Source of the DNA: CAVUAN01 sp963739435
GTDB taxonomy: Bacteria; Acidobacteriota; Thermoanaerobaculia; UBA5066; Gp7-AA6
NCBI GenBank assembly: GCA_963739435.1
Contig: CAVUAN010000011.1
Span: 1 to 56,629, forward strand
DNA: 56,629 bases
Direction of reading: 5' to 3'
Below the pieces are notes generated by a model. It was given only the letters and a program-made list of their open reading frames with translations. It did no database searches and was not told where the DNA came from. Shown one piece after another: positions 32,116 to 39,268 of the stretch; within the stretch, counting starts at the first letter, position 1, and the number at the start of each line of letters is the position of its first letter. The position numbers and the translations under genes were made by a program.

Positions 32116-33243
32116 TCAGCGCGAGGCGAGGGTCTTTTCGTAGAGCGCCCTGTACCGCGCGACGATCGCCTCGGTCGGGAAGGTCTCCACGGCGCGCTTT
32201 CGGCCAGCCGAGGAAAAAGCGGCCCAGCGCGCGGGGTCCTTGAGGAGAGCGAGCCCGGCCTCGGCCATGCCTTGGACGTCTCCGACCGGCCGGAGGAAGC
32301 CCGTGACGCCGTCTTGGACGACCTCCGGCAAGCCGCCCGCCGCCGTGCCGATGACGGGCACGCCGCAGGACATGGCCTCGAGGGCCGCGAGGCCGAACGA
32401 CTCGGCGTCGGAAGGCAGCAGGAGGAGCTTGCCCAGCGGGAGGATCGTCTCGATGGCGGCGACATTGCCGAGAAACGAGGTCCTGTCCGCGAAGCCTCCG
32501 TCGCGCGCCAGCCGCTCGGCCAGAGAACGGTCGGGCCCGTCGCCGATCAGGACGAGGCGGGCCGGCGTCTTCTTGCGGATCTTGTCGAAAACGCCGAGCA
32601 CGTCGGCAATCTTCTTCACCGGCCGGAAATTCGAGATGTGAAAGATGAGCGCCTCGCCGTTGCCAAAAAGCGTCCGGGCATACGGCGAGGCCCCTCCGGG
32701 CCTGTAAACCGCGGCGTCGACGAAATTCGGGATGACCTCGATCGAACGCCTCACGGAAAGCTCCGAGACGGTCACGTCGGCGAGGTGGCGGGAGACGGCC
32801 GTCACGGCGTCGCTCTTCTCGATGCCGAAGCGGGTGATCGGCAGATAGGAGCGGTCCTGGCCGACGATCGTGATGTCGGTGCCGTGAAGCGTCGTCACGA
32901 CCTTGAGCCGGGCGCCGTTGTCCATCATGTCGCGCGCGAGGATGGCGGAGATGGCGTGGGGCAGGGCGTAGTGAACGTGGAGCAGGTCGAGCCGCGCCGA
33001 GGCCGCCACCTCCGCCATCTTCGTGGCCAGGGCCAGCGTGTAAGGCGGCGAGACGAAGAGCGGGTAGGTGGGAGCGACGACCTCGTGAAAGGCGATGTTG
33101 GCGCGCGGCAGCTCGAGGCGCGACGGCAGGGCATAAGAGATGAAGTGAACTTCGTCCCCGCGTTCGGCCAGAGCGAGCCCGAGCTCGGTCGCGACGACGC
33201 CCGAGCCCCCGAACGTGGGGTAGCACGTGATGCCGATCCGCAT
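32116..33243 (-). CDS. bshA: N-acetyl-alpha-D-glucosaminyl L-malate synthase
   Basis: BshA transfers GlcNAc from UDP-GlcNAc to L-malate, the first step of bacillithiol synthesis. The N-terminus MRIGITCYPTFGGSGVVATELG ... VHFISYALPSRL is diagnostic for BshA among GT4 enzymes. LLHVHYALPHAISA and a C-terminal PSDAESFGLAALEAMSCGVPVIG (nucleotide-sugar site) complete the fold. Length (375) is normal. The ATG shares one base with the corrected bshB1 stop (TGATG), and it is the last gene of the operon methyltransferase-bshC-bshB1-bshA. Confidence 0.96.
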   Translation of the reverse strand: MRIGITCYPTFGGSGVVATELGLALAERGDEVHFISYALPSRLELPRANIAFHEVVAPTYPLFVSPPYTLALATKMAEVAASARLDLLHVHYALPHAISAILARDMMDNGARLKVVTTLHGTDITIVGQDRSYLPITRFGIEKSDAVTAVSRHLADVTVSELSVRRSIEVIPNFVDAAVYRPGGASPYARTLFGNGEALIFHISNFRPVKKIADVLGVFDKIRKKTPARLVLIGDGPDRSLAERLARDGGFADRTSFLGNVAAIETILPLGKLLLLPSDAESFGLAALEAMSCGVPVIGTAAGGLPEVVQDGVTGFLRPVGDVQGMAEAGLALLKDPARWAAFSSAGRKRAVETFPTEAIVARYRALYEKTLASR

Positions 33244-33966
33244 CAGAACCCGGCCTCAAAGCCTTCAAAGGCGCCCACGAGATCGTCGATCCTCGGAGGC
33301 CGCTTTCGATACGAATCCCTCGGCAAACTCGACGCCGGCGAGAAACCCGAAGTGCCGCGAGCGCGCCTCCACCTTTTCCAGAAACGACTCCTGGGAGAGC
33401 ATGGTTTGCGGCTCCTTCGAGGCGGGGTCGTGGAACTGGCTGGCGAAGGCCCGTACGGCCTCGCGGCGTGTCTTCATCGCCGGCGTGACGTCCACGAGCA
33501 GCGTCGGCTCCTGTAGGAGAAAGGTCGAGTAGTAGAGGACCTGCTGCGGCCGGTGGGCCGGCAGGGCGCTTTCCAGCTTGCGCAAGCCGGCGTAGAAGGC
33601 CGCGTCTGTCACGAGCCGGCCGGCCCTGGCATGGTCGGGATGCCGGTCCTCGGGGTAGGGTGCCAGCACGAGCCGCGGCTTCTGGCGGCGAATCACTTCG
33701 ATGACGGCGAGCTCGGCGGCGCGCCCGGTCTCGAGGCCTCCATCGGTCAGGTCGAGCGTCTCGCGAAGGGCGGCGCCCAGGATCTCGGCCGACAGCCTGG
33801 CCTCCGCCTGGCGCGTCGCGACGGAGCCCCTCGTTCCCAACTCGCTGCGCGTCAGGTCGATGATGCCAAACCGGCGGCTGCGCTGCGCGAGCATGACGAG
33901 CGTGCCCGCGCAGGTCAGCTCGATATCGTCCGCATGCGCTCCGAACGCGAGAACGTCAACCGGCAT
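33243..33966 (-). CDS. bshB1: Bacillithiol biosynthesis deacetylase BshB1 (frameshift near 3' end)
   Basis: BshB1 removes the acetyl group from GlcNAc-malate. Zinc-site motifs are AFGAHADDIELTCAGT (AHxDD) and PYPEDRHPDHARAGRLV (HPDH). RSELGTRGSVATRQAEA is also typical. The open frame ends early at 33265, but removing one A in the AAA run (33304-33306) gives SKRPPRIDDLVGAFEGFEAGF and a stop at 33243-33245 coupled to bshA by TGATG. The corrected protein has 240 residues. This tail fits the operon structure better than the truncated one. The start overlaps the bshC end by 11 bp. Confidence 0.92.
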
Positions 33967-35518
33967 GCGGCGTCTCCTTTAAGTCCTCTCCGCCTAAATC
34001 GATGATCGCGGCGCCCTCGAGCGACCCCTGCGCCGCTTCACGAATCTGTGAGAGCGCGGTTTGACCGTGGGCCAGCAGCCAGACCAGCGGGGGATACGTG
34101 CGGTCGGGTCCTCCCCCTCCCGGACGAAGCATCGTTTCGAGGCGCCGGCGGCGCGTGGAGGCGACGTCGTCCCGCCTCTCGGCGGCCTTGTCGGTCCGTT
34201 CCATGAGCTGCTCGAACTGATACGCGACTTTGCGGCGTGCGGTTTCGAGGGCGCCGGACAGGGTCGGGTCGAGATTCTTCAAGCCGGGCTCGAGTTGGGC
34301 GAGCTCCTTCTCGAGCTCGCTTGCGATCAATTTGAGCCGTCCGCTTTCCCGCGTCGTCGGGGCCGGAGAAGGCGGCTGTGCGCCGGCGAGGAAGTCGGCG
34401 ACCGAGAGCTTGAGCGCCCGGGCGGCCCGCCGCTCGGCGGGCCCGGTCGGCACGGCGTGGGTGCGCGGCAGGAGCACGGGTGCCGGAAGGCGGAAGAGAG
34501 GGAAGAGAGCCAGCGATTCGGCGTGGTAGGCGATCTCGGCGGGGCCGAGGATCGACGCCGCCGTCGGCAGCAAAAAGGCCTTCGAGGCCGGGCGTGTCAG
34601 CACGTCGGCCGAGGCGCGGGCCTGGCCAGAGGCCACGCGCCTCGCCGCTTCCTCGAGCGAGCCGACGCGGCGGCGCTCCCCGTCCTCGATGACGAAGAAC
34701 GGAAAGACGTCCTCTCGGAAAGGGACCGGCGCCTCGTGGCCGGCTCCGGCGATGCGTTCGCAGGACGCCTGCCACGCCTGGCGAACGTCGGCTTGTCGGC
34801 GGGCAGCCTCGAGGAAGAACTCCGCCGCCGGCTTCTCTGCCTCGGACGCCAGTGGATCGAGGACGAGCAGGGGCTCCTGGTCCACCAGGTCGAGAAGCGT
34901 CTCGATGAACGCGTCGGTGTAGGAGACCCCGGGGGCACTGCGCCTCGCAAAGGCATCGAGGATCTCGGGTGCCCCCGGCGCCTTGGTATCCGGACGGAAT
35001 GCCTCGACGATCTCCGTGACCCGTGCCGGGATCGGCAGCGGCCCGACGGGTTTCCTGTTGGCTCTATCGGCGCCCTCGAGGACCAGCATCTCGGGCCCCG
35101 TCGCGCCGGGGCGGGCGGTCCTCGCGACCTCCTCGAGATCGTGATCGTCGGTCAAGGCGTAGAAAACGGGAACGGCGGGCACTCCGGAAGCCGAGATCTC
35201 CCGGGCCACGCGGATCGCGTCGAAAGCCTTGAGCAGCGTGAAGAGAGGGCCCGTGAAGAGGCCGACCTGGTGTCCGGCCACGACCGCCACGGCGCGTCCG
35301 GCCGCGAGCGCCTCGGCCCCCTGCCGGCCGGCCGGACCGCGGAATCGAAACGCGGAGGCAGGCACCCGGGCGCGCGTCCCCAGAATCTCCTTCGCTCGGG
35401 CCGCTGCCGTCCGGGAGTCCGGGCGGTCGGGATAGAGGGCGGGAAGGCCCCCGAGGAACGCGCGGAAGAGGGGGGGCAGGTTGGGATACCGGTCGAAGGG
35501 AATGATTTTCTCGTTCAT
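33956..35518 (-). CDS. bshC: Putative cysteine ligase BshC
   Basis: BshC is thought to add Cys to GlcN-malate, completing bacillithiol. The 520-residue protein has the family pattern: PFDRYPNLPPLFRAFL at the start and VVAGHQVGLFTGPLFTLLKAF near residue 80-100. VPVFYALTDDHDLEEVA, an internal FREDVFPFFVIED segment and a long C-terminal coiled coil (KLIASELEKELAQLEPGLKNLDPTL) follow. Its ATG overlaps the methyltransferase stop (ATGA). Together with bshB1 and bshA this gives a complete biosynthetic set in one operon. Confidence 0.94.
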   Translation of the reverse strand: MNEKIIPFDRYPNLPPLFRAFLGGLPALYPDRPDSRTAAARAKEILGTRARVPASAFRFRGPAGRQGAEALAAGRAVAVVAGHQVGLFTGPLFTLLKAFDAIRVAREISASGVPAVPVFYALTDDHDLEEVARTARPGATGPEMLVLEGADRANRKPVGPLPIPARVTEIVEAFRPDTKAPGAPEILDAFARRSAPGVSYTDAFIETLLDLVDQEPLLVLDPLASEAEKPAAEFFLEAARRQADVRQAWQASCERIAGAGHEAPVPFREDVFPFFVIEDGERRRVGSLEEAARRVASGQARASADVLTRPASKAFLLPTAASILGPAEIAYHAESLALFPLFRLPAPVLLPRTHAVPTGPAERRAARALKLSVADFLAGAQPPSPAPTTRESGRLKLIASELEKELAQLEPGLKNLDPTLSGALETARRKVAYQFEQLMERTDKAAERRDDVASTRRRRLETMLRPGGGGPDRTYPPLVWLLAHGQTALSQIREAAQGSLEGAAIIDLGGEDLKETPHAG

Positions 35519-36240
35519 GACTTTCTCGCGAGCAGGATCAGCCTCGGCGAGTCGGCCCCCGCCGGGCAGCCGTCGAAGTCGCCCCAGGCGGCCTCGACGG
35601 CGAGACCCGCGGATTCGAGGAGGTTCGTGAGCTCGCCGCTCGTGTAGGCCCGAACACTCTCCCGGAACATCTCGACCGTCGCGCCGCGGCGGACCTCGAT
35701 TTCCTTCTCGATGCGGCGGGTGTCTTGATTCCAGCGGCGCCTGATCCGGTACTCGCGGTCTCCGGTCGCGCGGCTCTCCTCGCCGACCAGGCGCCCGAGG
35801 ACGTGGTCGAGACCGAAGGTGTCGCAGAGAAACCGTCCGCCGCTGCCGAGCACGCGCGCGATCTCGGTGACCACGGCGCGGTTGTCGGCTTCCGCCGGGA
35901 AGTATCCGAAGCTCGTGAAGAAGTTGACGACGGTTCGAAAGCGCCCGTCGGTGAAGGGCAGCCGGCGCATGTCTCCGCGCACCAGAAGCAGCTCCGGATT
36001 GCGGTGCCGGGCCAGGGCGAGCTGCGGCGCCGAGTAGTCGAGGCCGACCGGAGAGACGCCCGCCTCGGCAAAGCGCAGCGCGTGACGCCCGGAGCCGCAG
36101 CACAGATCGAGGAGCGGGTTGGTGTCGTGGCGGGGAAGGTGTTCGAGCGCGAAGGCCGCCTCGCGCCGCGCCGAGTCGAGATCCCGATGGGGATAGAGAT
36201 CGAGGTACTCCTCGCCGAACCAGGTTTCCCACCAAGCCAT
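35515..36240 (-). CDS. Class I SAM-dependent methyltransferase heading the bsh operon
   Basis: A 241-residue Rossmann methyltransferase: LLDLCCGSGRHALRFAEAG is the SAM-binding motif I, VGLDYSAPQLALAR motif II and GDMRRLPF/VVNFFTSFGYF motif III and IV. The C-terminal GLDHVLGRLVGEESRATG and later beta segment form the substrate side. It overlaps bshC by ATGA, so it is co-translated with the bacillithiol enzymes. Green sulfur bacteria make N-methyl-bacillithiol with a dedicated SAM methyltransferase (NmbA). By context this gene is a candidate for the same role; the sequence alone does not prove it. Confidence 0.9.
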   Translation of the reverse strand: MAWWETWFGEEYLDLYPHRDLDSARREAAFALEHLPRHDTNPLLDLCCGSGRHALRFAEAGVSPVGLDYSAPQLALARHRNPELLLVRGDMRRLPFTDGRFRTVVNFFTSFGYFPAEADNRAVVTEIARVLGSGGRFLCDTFGLDHVLGRLVGEESRATGDREYRIRRRWNQDTRRIEKEIEVRRGATVEMFRESVRAYTSGELTNLLESAGLAVEAAWGDFDGCPAGADSPRLILLARKS

Positions 36241-36252
36241 AGCGGTGCGCGA

Positions 36253-36259
36253 TTATGAT
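36253..36259. promoter_or_regulatory. Overlapping divergent -10 boxes (bsh operon and lipoprotein)
   Basis: On the minus strand CATAAT (36258-36253) lies 12 nt before the methyltransferase ATG. On the plus strand TATGAT (36254-36259) lies 22 nt before the lipoprotein ATG at 36282. The two boxes share five base pairs, so the two promoters should compete for polymerase. Confidence 0.45.
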
Positions 36260-36281
36260 GGAAGACGAGAATCCCCCGACC

Positions 36282-36911
36282 ATGAAGCGCGTTTTCGCCC
36301 TCCTGCCGGTGCTGGCCCTGGCCGTTTCCTGCGGCGAATCGGGCGGGCTGAAGATCCCGTCGCGCGACGGCTATCGCGCCATCCTGTCCTTCTCGCCGGA
36401 AGACCGGTACGAGATTTTCGTGCGCGGCGAGAAGCGGCGCGTCGAAGGCTTGATCGGCGGGTCCAAGTTGATCAAGATCGCGCGCCCCGACCTCCACAAG
36501 GTCTGGCAGTTCCGCCCCGGCACCAAGAAGCTCTTCGAGACCGCCTGGGGACCCCAGGACGAGATCGTGCCCGGCTATCCCCTCGATCCGAACTTCGACC
36601 CGGTCGCCTACGCCGACCGGTTCGGCGCCTCCGGCGCGATCAAGCAGATCGGCGACGGAATTCACGGCCTCCATCCCTGCGACCGCTACATCATGCTGTT
36701 GCCATCCGGAGACGCCGTGACGATCTACGCCGCGCGAGACCTCGAGCGCCTCGTCGTGCGCATCGAGCACACCAAGAAAGACGCCAAGGACGAGATGCAG
36801 CCCTTCGCCAACACCGAGCTGCTCGACATCCGGACGGGAGTGAAGGAATCCCTCTTCGAAAAGCCGACGGGGTACACCGAAGTTCCGTCCTACGAAGCTC
36901 TCGCCCGCTGA
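36282..36911 (+). CDS. Putative lipoprotein of unknown function
   Basis: A 209-residue protein from ATG 36282, chosen because MKRVFALLPVLALAVSCGES is a clean lipoprotein signal with the lipobox LAVS-Cys. An earlier ATG at 36255 adds nine hydrophilic residues. The mature part has YEIFVRGEKRRVEGLIGGSKLIKIARPDLHKVWQFRP and later VTIYAARDLERLVVRIEHTKK, suggesting a beta-rich fold like the LolA/DUF4412-type proteins. No named family is certain. It is divergent from the bsh operon. Confidence 0.8.
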   Translation: MKRVFALLPVLALAVSCGESGGLKIPSRDGYRAILSFSPEDRYEIFVRGEKRRVEGLIGGSKLIKIARPDLHKVWQFRPGTKKLFETAWGPQDEIVPGYPLDPNFDPVAYADRFGASGAIKQIGDGIHGLHPCDRYIMLLPSGDAVTIYAARDLERLVVRIEHTKKDAKDEMQPFANTELLDIRTGVKESLFEKPTGYTEVPSYEALAR

Positions 36912-36926
36912 GTTCTCAACCCCTAC

Positions 36927-37016
36927 TGTCATCCCGAGCGAAGTCGAGGGATCTACTCTCGTCGTGCTCCATAAGACGAGGGTAGATACCTCGTCGCTCC
37001 GCTCCTCGGAATGACA
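36927..37016. repeat. TGTCAT...ATGACA inverted-repeat element, copy 1 (90 bp)
   Basis: The element opens with TGTCATCCCGAGCGAAGTCG and closes with TCGTCGCTCCGCTCCTCGGAATGACA-type sequence, giving imperfect terminal inversion. It sits exactly between convergent genes, 15 bp after the lipoprotein stop. The same element recurs at 41215-41301. Related repeats are widespread in bacterial genomes. Confidence 0.85.
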
Positions 37017-37025
37017 GCCTAGAAC

Positions 37026-38087
37026 CTACGCGGCCGCGCGCGCAGGCTCGGCGTCGAGGGGGCCGAATTCCCGGAAGAGCAGGTGGTCGTAGAAGTAGTG
37101 CGTCAAGAGGAACGAAAGCACGACCACGTAGTAGCTCTTGTCCTGCGGGAACCCGAGGCCCTTCCAGACAAAGAGGTACACGACGCCGGCCGAGATGGTC
37201 GCGCCGACCATGGCCGCATAGAACTTCCAGGTCTTCTCGTTGCCGGCGAGCTTGCGGGCGAGGCCTCCCTCGATGACGCCCTGCTCGGCGCTGCGGCCGA
37301 GGATGAACCAGGTCAGCGCGAGGTATTGCAGGGAATGCCACGTGTTGAAGCCCTGGAAGGCGATGTCCAGGTTGTCGAAGATCGGAATGATGAAGGCGAG
37401 GCCGGCGGTCAGGGCCATGAAGAGCAGCCGCGGCCAGCTCGACTCGCCCCGGCGGATCTCCGCAACCGTACGGATCACGTAGAAAACGAAGAAGATGGCA
37501 AATCCGACCGTGAAGGCGACGGCGAACTCGCGGCGCTGGAGAAAGCGCGGGAAGAGCAGCGTCGAGTCGCCGAGCGTGAACTTGTCCTCGACGAACTTGT
37601 ACATGGCCATCACGTACAGGGAGCCCAGGATCACCCCGAAGTCGAGCCAGCGGTCAATGGCAAGAATGCGCGCGCCGCGGCGGCGGCGGTACGTTTCCGA
37701 GATGTACTGCGCCTGGTGCGTGACGTGGATCGAGGCCCAGAAGAAGAAGCATGTGATCAGCAGCACGAAGGCGTGCAGGGCTCCCAGGATGACGAGCGTC
37801 GGGATCGCGATGAGCGGAAAGTAGGCCAGAAAGCCGTGCTTCTGGCGGAAGCGCGGCTCGAGCGCGGTTCGCAGGTACGTCGAGTACATGTGCGGACCGC
37901 CCACGAGCAGGGTCACCGAGAGGCCGACGACCAGGCTCGCCGTGCCCTCGGAGGTTCCGAGCTTCTTGAGCAGGCCGTACGAGAGGTAGGGCAGGAAGAC
38001 GAGCACGCCCGACAGCGTCAGGAAGATGAGATCGAAGCGCCGCGTGTGGATCCAGAGCGGCGCATCGCGCTTCTCGGACAAGCCCAT
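37026..38087 (-). CDS. Polytopic membrane protein with conserved-looking His residues
   Basis: A 353-residue protein with about eight to ten membrane helices. His residues cluster near helix ends: VGGPHMYSTY (about 63-71), IHVTHQAQYI (about 120-129), NTWHSLQYLALTWF (about 255) and LTHYFYDHLLF near the C-terminus. Such spacing could bind metal or heme, as in membrane oxygenases or beta-carotene cleavage (Brp/Blh) proteins, but I cannot match it to a named family. It is divergent from dusB, with a perfect 18-bp palindrome in the gap. Confidence 0.82.
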   Translation of the reverse strand: MGLSEKRDAPLWIHTRRFDLIFLTLSGVLVFLPYLSYGLLKKLGTSEGTASLVVGLSVTLLVGGPHMYSTYLRTALEPRFRQKHGFLAYFPLIAIPTLVILGALHAFVLLITCFFFWASIHVTHQAQYISETYRRRRGARILAIDRWLDFGVILGSLYVMAMYKFVEDKFTLGDSTLLFPRFLQRREFAVAFTVGFAIFFVFYVIRTVAEIRRGESSWPRLLFMALTAGLAFIIPIFDNLDIAFQGFNTWHSLQYLALTWFILGRSAEQGVIEGGLARKLAGNEKTWKFYAAMVGATISAGVVYLFVWKGLGFPQDKSYYVVVLSFLLTHYFYDHLLFREFGPLDAEPARAAA

Positions 38088-38161
38088 CGGGCCGGCATGC
38101 CGCCACCGAAGACATCGAGACTCCCCCCTCCTCTAAAGAGCGGATCTTACCAACGGAGGGC

Positions 38162-38179
38162 AGGGAAATGCATTTCCCT
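38162..38179. promoter_or_regulatory. Perfect 18-bp palindrome, possible operator
   Basis: AGGGAAATGCATTTCCCT is exactly self-complementary. It lies in the 130-bp divergent gap, 23 bp upstream of the dusB -10 box and about 75 bp from the membrane-protein start. Its position just above the -35 region and its AT-rich centre suit a dimeric regulator. No regulator gene is adjacent. Confidence 0.5.
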
Positions 38180-38202
38180 CCGAAGGACCCTCCCGCTGGC
38201 GA

Positions 38203-38208
38203 TAAAAT
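38203..38208 (+). promoter_or_regulatory. -10 box TAAAAT for dusB
   Basis: TAAAAT ends 9 nt before the dusB ATG at 38218, implying a very short or absent leader. There is no ribosome binding site in the gap and no strong -35. Confidence 0.5.
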
Positions 38209-38217
38209 CACCGGTTC

Positions 38218-39210
38218 ATGCTGCGTTTTGGCGCCGTTCCCGTGGATCCGCCCCTGATTCTGGCCCCCATGGCCGGGATCACGGACCACGTTTATCGCCT
38301 GATGCTCCGGCGGATCGGGGGTGTGGGGCTCGTCACGATGGAGTTCATCTCGTCGGAGGCGATCACCCGGGGCATTGCCCGGCAGATTCGGAAGATGGTC
38401 TTTTCGGACGAGGAGAGGCCGCTTTCGATCCAGATTTACGGCTCGGACCCGGAGCGCATGGCGGCGGCGGCCGACATCGTGGAAGAGCTCCAGCCCGACG
38501 TCTGCGACATCAACATGGGCTGCCCGGCCAACAAGATTCTCAAGGGCTGCGCGGGCGCAGCTCTCATGGGGGACCTGCCGCTAGCGCGGGCGATCGTCCG
38601 CACGGTGAAGTCGCGCCTCTCGATCCCGCTCACCGTCAAGTTTCGCCTGGGACTGGACGACAGCCGGCGAAACTTCCTCGACCTCGGCAAGATGTGCGAG
38701 GACGAGGGCGTTGCCGCCGTGGCGATGCACGCCCGCACCGCGCGACAGATGTACACGGGCCGCGCGGACCGCGCCCGGATCGCGGATCTGAAACGCCACC
38801 TGTCGATTCCCGTCGTCGGCAACGGCGACGTGGAGACGGCCGCGGATGTCCAGGCGATGTTCGCGGAGACCGGCTGCGACGCCGTGATGGCCGGGCGCGC
38901 CACGATGAAGAACCCGTGGATCTTCCGCCAGGCGGCAGACCTGCTCGCCGGCCGCGAGCCCCGCGAGGCGACCCTCGAAGAGCGCCGCGACCTCATGCTC
39001 CATCACTTCGATCAGATCGAGGCGAAGGCCGAGCCGCGCGAGGTGCTCCACAAGCTCCGCACGATGACGGGCTGGTACACGCATGGCCTGCCGAACGGCC
39101 GCGCCCTGCGCGTCAGGATTTCGGGGCTTCAAACGCCTGCGGACTTCCGTAGGGCCGTTTTGGAGTTCTTCGACTCCTCGGTCGCGGAGCCCGTTGCGGC
39201 CTCGGCGTGA
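38218..39210 (+). CDS. dus: tRNA-dihydrouridine synthase
   Basis: This 330-residue FMN enzyme reduces uridines of tRNA D loops. It has PLILAPMAGITDHVYRLM (FMN loop) and MEFISSEAITRG. DVCDINMGCPANKILKGCAGAALMGD carries the catalytic Cys, and VKFRLGLDD, VAMHARTARQMYTGRADRARI and GNGDVETAADV follow. The MGCP-x-I motif and length are typical of DusB-type enzymes, so DusB is the best guess among subfamilies. It appears to be transcribed from a leaderless promoter below an 18-bp palindrome. Confidence 0.95.
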   Translation: MLRFGAVPVDPPLILAPMAGITDHVYRLMLRRIGGVGLVTMEFISSEAITRGIARQIRKMVFSDEERPLSIQIYGSDPERMAAAADIVEELQPDVCDINMGCPANKILKGCAGAALMGDLPLARAIVRTVKSRLSIPLTVKFRLGLDDSRRNFLDLGKMCEDEGVAAVAMHARTARQMYTGRADRARIADLKRHLSIPVVGNGDVETAADVQAMFAETGCDAVMAGRATMKNPWIFRQAADLLAGREPREATLEERRDLMLHHFDQIEAKAEPREVLHKLRTMTGWYTHGLPNGRALRVRISGLQTPADFRRAVLEFFDSSVAEPVAASA

Positions 39211-39268
39211 CCCCGGTTTCGGCTAAAACGGGAATGAGCGGTTGCCCCTTTTCCGTTCGGTTGAAGCG

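Noticed and set aside
31088..33268. A 726-codon frame opposite adenosine deaminase and across bshA
   Set aside because: It is out of frame with bshA and opposite the motif-bearing deaminase; a GC-driven artefact.
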